From Erysipelotrichales bacterium (GTDB lineage: Bacteria > Bacillota_I > Bacilli_A > Acholeplasmatales > WRBM01): a stretch of 64,000 nucleotides of DNA. Position numbers and translations under genes: made by a program. How positions within the stretch are numbered: the first letter of the stretch is position 1; every line of letters starts with the position of its first letter. Of this stretch, positions 54,579 to 61,432 are shown one piece after another. Where the stretch lies: positions 27,689-91,688 of the forward strand of contig WRBM01000002.1 in assembly GCA_009784525.1 (NCBI GenBank), given 5' to 3'. The notes under the pieces were generated by a model. The model was not told the origin of the DNA. It worked only from the letters and a program-made list of their open reading frames with translations, and ran no database searches.

Positions 54579-55361
54579 TTAGAAAAAACCTAATTGCGAT
54601 AAAGGCCAGAAGCGAAGCCTAACGCGTCCCATAATATGTTCTTCACTAATTAAACCCAACGTTCTAGAATCAACTGAATTAGAACGATTATCACCTAAAA
54701 CCAGAAAATAACCTGTTGGAATTTTACCGTTTTCTAATTGGTCAAGCACTCGTTGTGACATGCTAGTTACTCCATCAATAACAATATCGTTAATAATGAG
54801 TTCTCTAGAGTCAAACACAATAGTATCACCAGGAATACCAATAATCCTTTTAATGAAATAAGGCTCATTAACTGAATTAACATAAGATGATGCGTTAATT
54901 ACTACTACATTTTCTCGTTGAAAGTTTCTGGTTAAATGATAAATTATTACCCGATCACTATCTCTAAATGTTGGCTGCATCGAGACACCTCTGACATTAG
55001 CTGGCGTTAATACAAAAAACATTACTAAATAGAAACAAGAAATAATATTTATTGTAAAACCAAGATAATCAACTACTCTAAAAATAGCTCTGAAAATCTT
55101 TAATTTTTCACTTTCTTCTTTAAATTCGATTATTGTATTAACTCTTCCTAAATAAAGAAGTAAAATTATAAAGAAAACTAATAAGATACCAAGAATAATA
55201 AAGTAAACTGGAATCGAATCAAAAAGTTCAATAATCCGATTATGAAAAATCAAGCTAATTAATATTATCAGTAAATTAAGTGTAAGTGTAAAAATCAACT
55301 TTTTTCTGATTAGGCGTTGATAGTCTCCTATAGAACGCCTTCTTTTATCTAAATCTTTCAT
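54579..55361 (-). CDS. lepB: Signal peptidase I with extended N-terminal membrane region
   Basis: A 260-residue type I signal peptidase. Catalytic Ser in NVRGVSMQPTFRDSD and Lys in YFIKRIIGIPGDTIVF; box E is VLGDNRSNSVDSRTLG. Unlike simple Bacilli enzymes with one anchor, it has about three N-terminal membrane segments (about 22-40, 50-70 and 95-118). It overlaps ftsK by 17 bp and lies upstream of rbgA-rnhB. Confidence 0.93.
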   Translation of the reverse strand: MKDLDKRRRSIGDYQRLIRKKLIFTLTLNLLIILISLIFHNRIIELFDSIPVYFIILGILLVFFIILLLYLGRVNTIIEFKEESEKLKIFRAIFRVVDYLGFTINIISCFYLVMFFVLTPANVRGVSMQPTFRDSDRVIIYHLTRNFQRENVVVINASSYVNSVNEPYFIKRIIGIPGDTIVFDSRELIINDIVIDGVTSMSQRVLDQLENGKIPTGYFLVLGDNRSNSVDSRTLGLISEEHIMGRVRLRFWPLSQLGFF

Positions 55362-57477
55362 CTAGTTCATCCATAGTTACTAAAACTTCCCGTCCTTTGC
55401 CGCCTTGGCTCTTGGAAACAATTCCCATTGCTTCAAGCATTTCAATAATCTTTTGGCCCCGGTTAAAACCAATTCCAAATGCCTTTTGAATACCATTGAT
55501 TGAGACAGATTCATTTTCAATAGCGTGACGCGCAACTTCATATAATAGTTCATCATCCGTAGAAATCTGAGCTACTTTATTGACTAATACATCGTGCTGG
55601 AATAAATAATCAGGATTATTTCTTTCACGAATAAAGTCGGTAACGGCGTCTATTTCTTTTTCACTTAGGTATGCTCCTTGAACTCTGGTAACAAATTCCG
55701 CATCTTTAATAAGCATGTCTCCTCTTCCTAAGAGGCTTTCAGCACCTGGAGCATCAAGAATTGTTTGCGAGTCTGTATGAGAAATTACTCTAAAAGAAAT
55801 TCGTGTCGGAATATTAACTTTAATCGTTCCTTTAATAACATCTGTAGTCGGACGCTGTGTCGCAACTATCAAATGGATGCCGGCAGCTCTTGCTTTTTGA
55901 GTTATACGTTGAATGGCATCTTCAACATCTTGTCCAGCAACAAGCATCAAATCAGCTAACTCATCGATTACAATAACGATATAAGGCATTTTTTGATATT
56001 GTGGATTTCCAAGGATTTTTTCATTGAAGCTATTGATTTCCTTACAGCGCATTTCCATAAACAGGCCATAACGTCTTTCCATTTCTTCAACTGCCCATTT
56101 AAGACCAACTGAAGCCATTTTTGCATCAGTAATAACAGGCGTCACCAAATGCGGTAAATCATTGTAAGGTGTTAATTCAACAAATTTCGGATCAATTAGC
56201 ATTAACTTTAAATCAGAAGGCCGATTTCTTAAAAGCAAAGAAATCAAAATTGTATTGATGCAGACACTCTTACCGCTACCTGTAGATCCAGCAACCATTG
56301 CGTGTGGCATTTTACCAATATCAAGATAAATATTCTTACCATCAATATCTAATCCCATCGCAACTTTCAGATTGCTGTTGTTATAACGAAATTCTTCCGA
56401 GTCTACAATATTTCCAAAATAGACCATATCTGCTTTCGCATTTGGCACTTCTAGTCCAACATTAGGCTTACCAGGAATCGGAGCATGAATCCTTAATGTT
56501 TTTGCGGCTAAGCGCATCTTAAGATTATCTTCAATGTTTAGGACTTTTCTAACATTAACTCCAGCTTCTAATTTTACTTCATAACGAGTAACTGTTGGTC
56601 CCTTAGTAAAATTAACAACTTTACCAACAATTTCAAACTCTGTTAAAGTATTGTTTATGATCTCGATTTGCTCATCAATCCAAGCTGTAGACTCAACACT
56701 TTCTATACTTTTCTTTTCCAGTAAGAAAAGTGGTGGAAATTCGTAGTCTTCATAAGAAGTAATTAAAGGCGCCGCAGGTTTTTCCTTTGGTTCTGCTCGT
56801 TTTTGAGCTTTTGGCTCCGAAACAGAAAACTCCTCTGTTTCCTCAACGATTTGAAAAACTGGTTCGATTACTTTCTTTTTAGGTTCAACTACAACTTCTT
56901 CTTCAACTTCAAAAGTATCACTAGCTACTAAATCTTCAAAGCTATACGATGGTTTATCTTCAAAGACTAAATCAGGAAGTTCAATTTCCGGCTCTTTTTC
57001 GACTCGTAATGCTTTATCTTCCATTTCATAAATCGGCTTAGCCGGTTTGGCAACTTCGCTAGCAAGACCAAAAGGGACAACTAGGTCTTTTTTTACCTTT
57101 TTGTTTTTCTCTTCATTAATAATTACTGCATCTTTACCGAAAATTTCTTTCCGAGATTTATTACTAATAAAGTCGAATTCATGATATTTGGTGCCGTATT
57201 CGCGAATTAAATCTGCTTCTGAAAGCTGTTTATCTTTTTCATCACGAATAAAATCATAACCTTTTTTAGGTTCGATAAGGCCACTTGAAGTTGTTTGTTG
57301 CGTATCATCTTTGACTCTTTGACCCCAAATCGGTGAAGAAAAGTGATCAGGATTAAACTCTTGGGTTCTATTTAATTTATCTGTAAAATCCTCTTTAATA
57401 ACCGGAACCTTAAAGTCTTCATAAGTTTCTTCAACAACAACAGGTGCCTTTTTATTTTTTTTGAACATTCCAAACAT
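55345..57477 (-). CDS. FtsK/SpoIIIE-family DNA translocase lacking a membrane domain
   Basis: A 710-residue DNA pump. The motor has Walker A HAMVAGSTGSGKSVCINTIL, Walker B PYIVIVIDELADLM and the RITQKARAAGIHLIVATQRP block; the C-terminal gamma winged helix (about 645-708, ISINGIQ-like SVSINGIQKAFGIGFNRGQK) is present. The first 270 residues are acidic and charged with no membrane segment, where FtsK normally has four. The ATG at 57477 has AGAGG 8 nt upstream; the frame opens at 57561 within the previous gene. The preceding gene has one membrane segment and could supply an anchor (inference). Confidence 0.88.
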   Translation of the reverse strand: MFGMFKKNKKAPVVVEETYEDFKVPVIKEDFTDKLNRTQEFNPDHFSSPIWGQRVKDDTQQTTSSGLIEPKKGYDFIRDEKDKQLSEADLIREYGTKYHEFDFISNKSRKEIFGKDAVIINEEKNKKVKKDLVVPFGLASEVAKPAKPIYEMEDKALRVEKEPEIELPDLVFEDKPSYSFEDLVASDTFEVEEEVVVEPKKKVIEPVFQIVEETEEFSVSEPKAQKRAEPKEKPAAPLITSYEDYEFPPLFLLEKKSIESVESTAWIDEQIEIINNTLTEFEIVGKVVNFTKGPTVTRYEVKLEAGVNVRKVLNIEDNLKMRLAAKTLRIHAPIPGKPNVGLEVPNAKADMVYFGNIVDSEEFRYNNSNLKVAMGLDIDGKNIYLDIGKMPHAMVAGSTGSGKSVCINTILISLLLRNRPSDLKLMLIDPKFVELTPYNDLPHLVTPVITDAKMASVGLKWAVEEMERRYGLFMEMRCKEINSFNEKILGNPQYQKMPYIVIVIDELADLMLVAGQDVEDAIQRITQKARAAGIHLIVATQRPTTDVIKGTIKVNIPTRISFRVISHTDSQTILDAPGAESLLGRGDMLIKDAEFVTRVQGAYLSEKEIDAVTDFIRERNNPDYLFQHDVLVNKVAQISTDDELLYEVARHAIENESVSINGIQKAFGIGFNRGQKIIEMLEAMGIVSKSQGGKGREVLVTMDELDERFR

Positions 57478-57487
57478 TTTTTTACCT

Positions 57488-58444
57488 CTATTTTTTGAAT
57501 TTACGGTCAATAAGTTTTTGAAAGGCATTTTTTTCCAAAACCTTGGATCCTTGCTTTTCATGACAATCTATTTTTGCAACATCAGTCGCATGATGGATTT
57601 CCGTATCGTTTTTCTGTTTTTGCTTGATTTTTTTAGCTTTTTTCCGAGACAGGTCATCAGGCATAAAATTATCGGCATCTTTTGCAATTTCATCAAGATC
57701 ATCTTTAATTTCATTAACAAGATCCTCAATACCAGCGTCTATCTCATGCTCAACCTTAAATACATTTTTACTGTATATCTTATAAGTTTCTTCTCCGACA
57801 ATCGTAATAACTGCCAAACAAATCTTTCGGATAACTAAATCGTAAGTTTTGTTGACAACAAGTTTACGACCCCAGTAAAAAGGATTAAAAAGATTAAGAA
57901 CTGTCAAAGTTGTTTTTGCGAATGTTTTAACCTTATATTTTTCCGATAGCTGCATAACCGTACTTTCATCAATTGCCTTTTTAGTGTTACTAAAACGCAT
58001 TAAAGTTGCAATAGTCCGTTTCCGAAGCATTCTTAAACCTCTTTTATCTAAAACGTCATCAACCCGATTAGAAATATAAACCAAAAGCATAATGCTTTCG
58101 TCAATTGATAATTCATAAAGGGGATATTTGCTTTTAGGATAAAAGTGGCTAGCAATAGTTTTCGCTAATTCTTTGGAAATATTAGCCATATGACCAAAGT
58201 TGCTAGTTTCGCCTTGAACAACACGATCCTTAAACTTCTCTTGAGCATTAACTATAGCCGCAAGAACTTCAGATTCCGAAAGTTCAGAACCTTTAGCTTT
58301 GTTGATATGTCCTTTTTTCCGCAGATAACGAACTATATTATAAAGATAAAGTAAAAACGCAAGCATAAATCCAAAAACAAGACCAAAGGCAAAAACTACT
58401 ACTTCGCCTAGGCCAATCTCAAATGGTAGAGAAAACAAATACAT
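57488..58444 (-). CDS. Membrane-anchored hypothetical protein upstream of ftsK-like gene
   Basis: A 318-residue protein with one N-terminal membrane segment (about 11-38, VVVFAFGLVFGFMLAFLLYL) and a mostly helical, basic cytoplasmic part; the middle has LRMLRKRTIATLMRFSNTKK and FNPFYWGRKLVVNKTYDLVI, ending in a Lys-rich tail. I do not recognise a family with certainty. ATG start after GGTGATAAA, with TATAAT on the minus strand at about 58466. The gene ends 10 bp before the FtsK-like start, so the two are co-transcribed. Confidence 0.7.
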   Translation of the reverse strand: MYLFSLPFEIGLGEVVVFAFGLVFGFMLAFLLYLYNIVRYLRKKGHINKAKGSELSESEVLAAIVNAQEKFKDRVVQGETSNFGHMANISKELAKTIASHFYPKSKYPLYELSIDESIMLLVYISNRVDDVLDKRGLRMLRKRTIATLMRFSNTKKAIDESTVMQLSEKYKVKTFAKTTLTVLNLFNPFYWGRKLVVNKTYDLVIRKICLAVITIVGEETYKIYSKNVFKVEHEIDAGIEDLVNEIKDDLDEIAKDADNFMPDDLSRKKAKKIKQKQKNDTEIHHATDVAKIDCHEKQGSKVLEKNAFQKLIDRKFKK

Positions 58445-58545
58445 TTTATCACCGCATATATATTATATAATAATATTGCCGATTTTAAAATAGTTTTGTT
58501 TTATTTGTTTGATTATTCATTTCTTTCAGAATATGCAATATATTC

Positions 58546-58574
58546 TTGTATTTTAAATTAATTTGTATTATAAT
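58546..58574 (+). promoter_or_regulatory. Promoter of the RRNPP-like regulator
   Basis: TTGTAT (58546-58551), 17-bp spacer and TATAAT (58569-58574) on the plus strand. It predicts an untranslated leader of about 340 nt containing an imperfect inverted repeat (58610-58637, GGGATTAAAGA / TCCTTAACCCC). Confidence 0.6.
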
Positions 58575-58710
58575 ATACTAGATGAAAACATTTTTTATCT
58601 AACACTCCGGGATTAAAGATTATTCCTTAACCCCAGAATGATAGGAAGAAGTATACTATTAACACATGTAAAATATATTATTTTATCATACAGCCTGAAG
58701 TTTGCGGGTT

Positions 58711-58860
58711 TTATTCTGTTGGCTTATCAGGCTTTGAATCTTTTCTGATGTCATTAATTACCCGCATATCGACATCTTTTTGATTAATTAGGAATTCTTC
58801 GCCAGCCTCATTACTATATTCCTTTTTATTCGATGTATTTCGCATTCCATTCTTTTTCAA
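58711..58860 (-). CDS. Small hypothetical protein (49 aa) antisense to the regulator leader
   Basis: TTG start at 58860 with AGGTGAT 5 nt upstream. The product begins MKKNGMRNTSNKKEYSNEAG and ends IRKDSKPDKPTE; it is polar and highly charged, with no hydrophobic segment. Not recognised. It lies on the opposite strand within the 58445-58922 spacer, inside the predicted leader of the regulator. It may be a peptide precursor or simply a small gene; its translation is uncertain. The rest of this spacer holds the promoter and inverted repeat above. Confidence 0.45.
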   Translation of the reverse strand: MKKNGMRNTSNKKEYSNEAGEEFLINQKDVDMRVINDIRKDSKPDKPTE

Positions 58861-58922
58861 AATTTATCACCTGTAAATTATATTCCAAAAATCATAATAA
58901 TAAAACTTAGGAAGGATTAATT

Positions 58923-59882
58923 ATGAAGTATAAACAGAAATTTAGCACTGTTTTAAAAGATGTACTTGCTGAAAGAATCAAAAAGGAAAGAGAGCTACGT
59001 AATTTCACTCAGGAAAAGCTGACAAGTGGTATTTGTTCGCAGTCACAATTATCAAGACTTGAGCAGGGAATAGATATTCCAAATACCATTTCTTTAATTG
59101 GAATCTGCGATAAACTAGATATCAGTCTTAAATATCTGATTGACGAAAATCAAACTGACTGGGATCGGGTTCTCGCTGATTTTGAAAACAAAGCTGAAGA
59201 ATATATAGCTTTTAAAAATTTAAAGGAACTAGAAAACTTAATTGCCAGACACGACTTCTTCCGCGATAGCGAAGATCTAGATATCGTTCACAAACAATAT
59301 TACCGCTATACTTTAGGTGCGTATTACGTTTTACGCTATGAAATCTTAACTCCCGAAGAGAAAGCTGGTTCCCAAGGCGCCTTTTACTTAGCACAGGCGG
59401 AAATAATTCTTGTCGATGCAATTGATTTCTGCAACTATAAAACTGCTTTTGTTATTTCTTTAAAGTTAAAAATTTTTAACTATCTTGGTGTAATATATTA
59501 CTGGTCCAATATGTCCCAACAGGCCTTAAAATTTTACAAAACTATTGAAAAGGATTTGCATCTTCTCGATACATTAAAATATGCACGAATTTTAGCAACA
59601 TATTATTACTATATGGCTTGGTGTTATAAAAGCACTAACGCAAACAAACATTTAACTTATTTAGAGGATGGCATTAAACTTTGTCTACGTACAAGATGCG
59701 TTCATACCCTTGATGCATTATACTATTCAAAATTCTGCACTTATTTAAATAAAGACGGGAAACCTAGTTCTGAAAAATATTCAGAAGCAATTTCCACCTT
59801 AGATAAGGCTATGGCAATTGCGGAATTATTCGATAATCAAAACTTTTTATCTTTTCTTAAAGAAGTTAAAAATCAGCTTTAA
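58923..59882 (+). CDS. RRNPP-like (Rgg/PlcR-type) transcriptional regulator
   Basis: A 319-residue protein with an N-terminal XRE helix-turn-helix (about 14-70: LRNFTQEKLTSGICSQSQLS then RLEQGIDIPNTISLIGI) and a long all-helical C-terminal part with TPR-like repeats (for example LKLKIFNYLGVIYYWSNMSQ and FYKTIEKDLHLLDTLKYARI). This is the layout of RRNPP peptide receptors (Rgg, PlcR, ComR, PrgX). ATG at 58923 with AGGAAGGA upstream. It is convergent with two micro-genes encoding related peptides, 13 bp beyond its stop. It is likely a receptor for these peptides; ligand binding is inferred. Confidence 0.82.
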   Translation: MKYKQKFSTVLKDVLAERIKKERELRNFTQEKLTSGICSQSQLSRLEQGIDIPNTISLIGICDKLDISLKYLIDENQTDWDRVLADFENKAEEYIAFKNLKELENLIARHDFFRDSEDLDIVHKQYYRYTLGAYYVLRYEILTPEEKAGSQGAFYLAQAEIILVDAIDFCNYKTAFVISLKLKIFNYLGVIYYWSNMSQQALKFYKTIEKDLHLLDTLKYARILATYYYYMAWCYKSTNANKHLTYLEDGIKLCLRTRCVHTLDALYYSKFCTYLNKDGKPSSEKYSEAISTLDKAMAIAELFDNQNFLSFLKEVKNQL

Positions 59883-59895
59883 ATAGTCAAATAAC

Positions 59896-59940
59896 TCAGA
59901 AACCACCTGGTTTTGGAAAATACTTATTAGGCTTTTTCAT
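59896..59940 (-). CDS. Putative signalling peptide A (14 aa)
   Basis: A 14-codon gene: MKKPNKYFPKPGGF. ATG at 59940 is preceded by a perfect AGGAGGTG at the ideal distance. It is not in the given ORF sizes because of its length, but the related peptide B has the same core and five synonymous differences, so the coding sequence is under selection. There is no signal peptide or hydrophobic stretch; Pro- and Lys-rich. It lies between peptide B and the regulator's 3' end, and the predicted regulator transcript runs antisense across it. Possible ligand of the regulator; export route unknown. Confidence 0.72.
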   Translation of the reverse strand: MKKPNKYFPKPGGF

Positions 59941-59984
59941 TTTAGCACCTCCTATAATTTTCAAGAAGTTATAAAGCAAATTTT

Positions 59985-60016
59985 AAAACTAGGGCTCTCG
60001 CCTTAGTTCTTTTTTA
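59985..60016 (+). terminator. Plus-strand terminator of the regulator, inside the peptide operon
   Basis: Stem AACTAGGGC / GCCTTAGTT (one G-U pair), loop TCTC, followed on the plus strand by CTTTTTT. On the minus strand the same hairpin has one A-C mismatch and a poorer T-tract, so it may only partly stop transcription from peptide B to A. Confidence 0.7.
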
Positions 60017-60067
60017 TACAACCCAAATGTCACCAGGCTTTGGAAAATATTTATTTGGTTTTCTCAC
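60014..60067 (-). CDS. Putative signalling peptide B (17 aa)
   Basis: A 17-codon gene: MRKPNKYFPKPGDIWVV, starting with GTG at 60067 behind AGGAGGTGG at ideal spacing. Residues 3-12 (KPNKYFPKPG) are identical to peptide A while five of the ten codons differ synonymously. The extra C-terminus DIWVV is hydrophobic with a Trp, which recalls the C-terminal, aromatic-rich mature ends of some RRNPP pheromones. It is the first gene after the promoter at 60.17 kb. No leader for export is visible. Function inferred. Confidence 0.75.
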   Translation of the reverse strand: MRKPNKYFPKPGDIWVV

Positions 60068-60168
60068 TTTGCCACCTCCTGTTCGTATATCAAATTTTTC
60101 GTCTATTAGCTGGTTTTTTAATCTGAGGCCCAGCCCTTTTCCTGCTCAAAAAGTTTTAAGACACCACC

Positions 60169-60202
60169 ATTATATAGATTTGAGTTATGCATGTCCGCAT
60201 AA
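60169..60202 (-). promoter_or_regulatory. Peptide gene promoter with palindrome in place of the -35 box
   Basis: -10 TATAAT at 60169-60174 on the minus strand. The region where a -35 box belongs (60192-60197) has no TTGACA-like hexamer and is covered by the palindrome TTATGC-GGACAT-GCATAA (60185-60202), centred about 43 bp from the predicted start. This is the layout of an activator-dependent promoter. The leader to peptide B is about 95 nt. Confidence 0.6.
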
Positions 60203-60241
60203 CTTTGAAAATAGCTAAAATAATTTTTCTGGCAAAGCGAT

Positions 60242-60290
60242 AAAAAAGCGTATCTAAAGCACATTTTATGCTAAAAACGCTTTCTTTTTG
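60242..60290. terminator. Bidirectional hairpin behind the peptide promoter
   Basis: AAAGCGT (60245-60251) pairs with ACGCTTT (60277-60283), and an inner AGCA / TGCT pair is possible; T-runs follow on both strands. It insulates the peptide promoter from upstream transcription. Confidence 0.55.
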
Positions 60291-60427
60291 AGTTGTTTTT
60301 AATAGCTTTTAAGTCTAAATCAGCGAAATATTTGAAACGAAATGAAAGCGCAACTCATTTTTAATTTGCTACTTCAAAAAAGTTCGCAAAAAGTCTTATA
60401 GAATATAGCTAAAATCGAAAAAAATCT

Positions 60428-60445
60428 TTATGCATATCCGCATAT
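60428..60445. promoter_or_regulatory. Second copy of the palindrome
   Basis: TTATGC-ATATCC-GCATAT shares 15-16 of 18 positions with 60185-60202. No -10 lies at the same distance on either strand and no peptide frame with a ribosome binding site was found near it. It may be a second regulator site or a relic of a lost peptide gene. The rest of 60203-60540 is AT-rich with no gene seen. Confidence 0.45.
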
Positions 60446-60544
60446 TAAACTCAAAAACTTAAGACGCAGACAAGACAAATTTCATCATTTTTTTCGTTTT
60501 TCGCAAAAAAAGTCGAATATTTTCTGTTTTTGTCAGATAAAAAA

Positions 60545-60585
60545 AGTTGTCCCAGATTTAAAAATTTGAGACAACTCTATTTTTC
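60545..60585 (-). terminator. Terminator after mntP
   Basis: AGTTGTC / GACAACT stem with an inner AAATTT-rich pairing, followed by TTTTTTT on the minus strand. Confidence 0.75.
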
Positions 60586-60621
60586 TTATTAAATTTTTTT
60601 AAGACTAAATCATTATTGCTT

Positions 60622-61272
60622 CTAAATAAACAATCCGACAAAGGCGATGATTATCAGAATAACTCCGCTCAACCATGATAAATCTAAAGATATCTTCTTT
60701 GCTAGTCTATTGCCTAAGAAACAACCGAAAATAACTAAAATAATATCGGTGAAAAGCGAAAGACCAACAATTAAGAAAGCATTAGCTATAGTTATACCAA
60801 TCCCAATTCCAAAACCAACGCTTAACCCATCAAGACCTAGGGCAATTGCCAACGGAGCAGCTTCCTTTGGCGCTAACTCTTTTGAATCGTCAGAATCCGC
60901 TTCAACAGGGTCTGCATAAACTTTAAGCAAAAATTGTAAATTGAAGAAAGTAAATTTAACTTCCTTATTAACACCATTGCGTTTTCTGATTATTTTTTTG
61001 ATTGTACTATCAAAAATCTTAAAAACTCCCAGTGAAAATAAAATCGCAAAAGAAATCCAACCAGCTATACTATCTGTTAAAAAGTTGCCAAGTAAAGCTC
61101 CAAAAAATAAACCTACAGAAAGTAATGCTGTACATACCAAATTAATAATCATTACAGACTTAAAAGGGATTTTTACTTTACTCGTTCCATAGCCAAAGCT
61201 ACAAGCAAAAGCGTCTATGCCTACTGCTAAAACTAAAACCCAGGCTTGAAACACTAAAATTACTATATTCAT
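60622..61272 (-). CDS. mntP: Putative manganese efflux pump MntP
   Basis: A 216-residue MntP-family (DUF204) exporter with six membrane segments. The N-terminal acid motif AVGIDAFACSFGYGTSKVKI and the symmetric second-half GLDGLSVGFGIGIG are typical, each with the essential Asp. An extra loop of about 45 residues (KIIRKRNGVNKEVKF to DSDDSKELAPKE) sits between the halves. ATG after AGGACGAG. I looked for a yybP-ykoY Mn riboswitch upstream (61273-61380) and did not find a convincing one. Confidence 0.88.
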   Translation of the reverse strand: MNIVILVFQAWVLVLAVGIDAFACSFGYGTSKVKIPFKSVMIINLVCTALLSVGLFFGALLGNFLTDSIAGWISFAILFSLGVFKIFDSTIKKIIRKRNGVNKEVKFTFFNLQFLLKVYADPVEADSDDSKELAPKEAAPLAIALGLDGLSVGFGIGIGITIANAFLIVGLSLFTDIILVIFGCFLGNRLAKKISLDLSWLSGVILIIIAFVGLFI

Positions 61273-61371
61273 TTAACTCGTCCTATCTGTTCTTAAGAGA
61301 AAAATCTCCCCCTTTTAAAGTATTCTTTAAGAAGGCAAAAGGTTACACAGATTAACGAAGAAAAAAGCGAA

Positions 61372-61412
61372 ATAGAAAAGAACCATAAAGGCAAAGTGTC
61401 TCTATGGTTCTA
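61372..61412 (-). terminator. Terminator after the InlB-repeat/RCC1-like gene
   Basis: GAACCATA / TATGGTTC stem, 15-nt loop, then TTTTCTATTT on the minus strand. Confidence 0.8.
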
Positions 61413-61432
61413 AATTTTTTTAGGCTGCTAAA

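Noticed and set aside
58621..58745. A 35-codon hydrophobic plus-strand ORF (MIGRSILLTHV start) in the regulator leader, a possible classic leader-type pheromone
   Set aside because: There is no Shine-Dalgarno and it is antisense to the 49-codon ORF that has one.
60014..60218. A plus-strand ORF of 63 residues across peptide B
   Set aside because: It has no ribosome binding site and is antisense to the better-supported micro-gene.
60300..60430. A third peptide gene next to the second palindrome
   Set aside because: No short frame with ribosome binding site or KPNKYF-like sequence exists on either strand.
61273..61380. yybP-ykoY manganese riboswitch upstream of mntP
   Set aside because: The spacer lacks the conserved paired elements; only a small GGGAGA/TCTCTT hairpin is seen.
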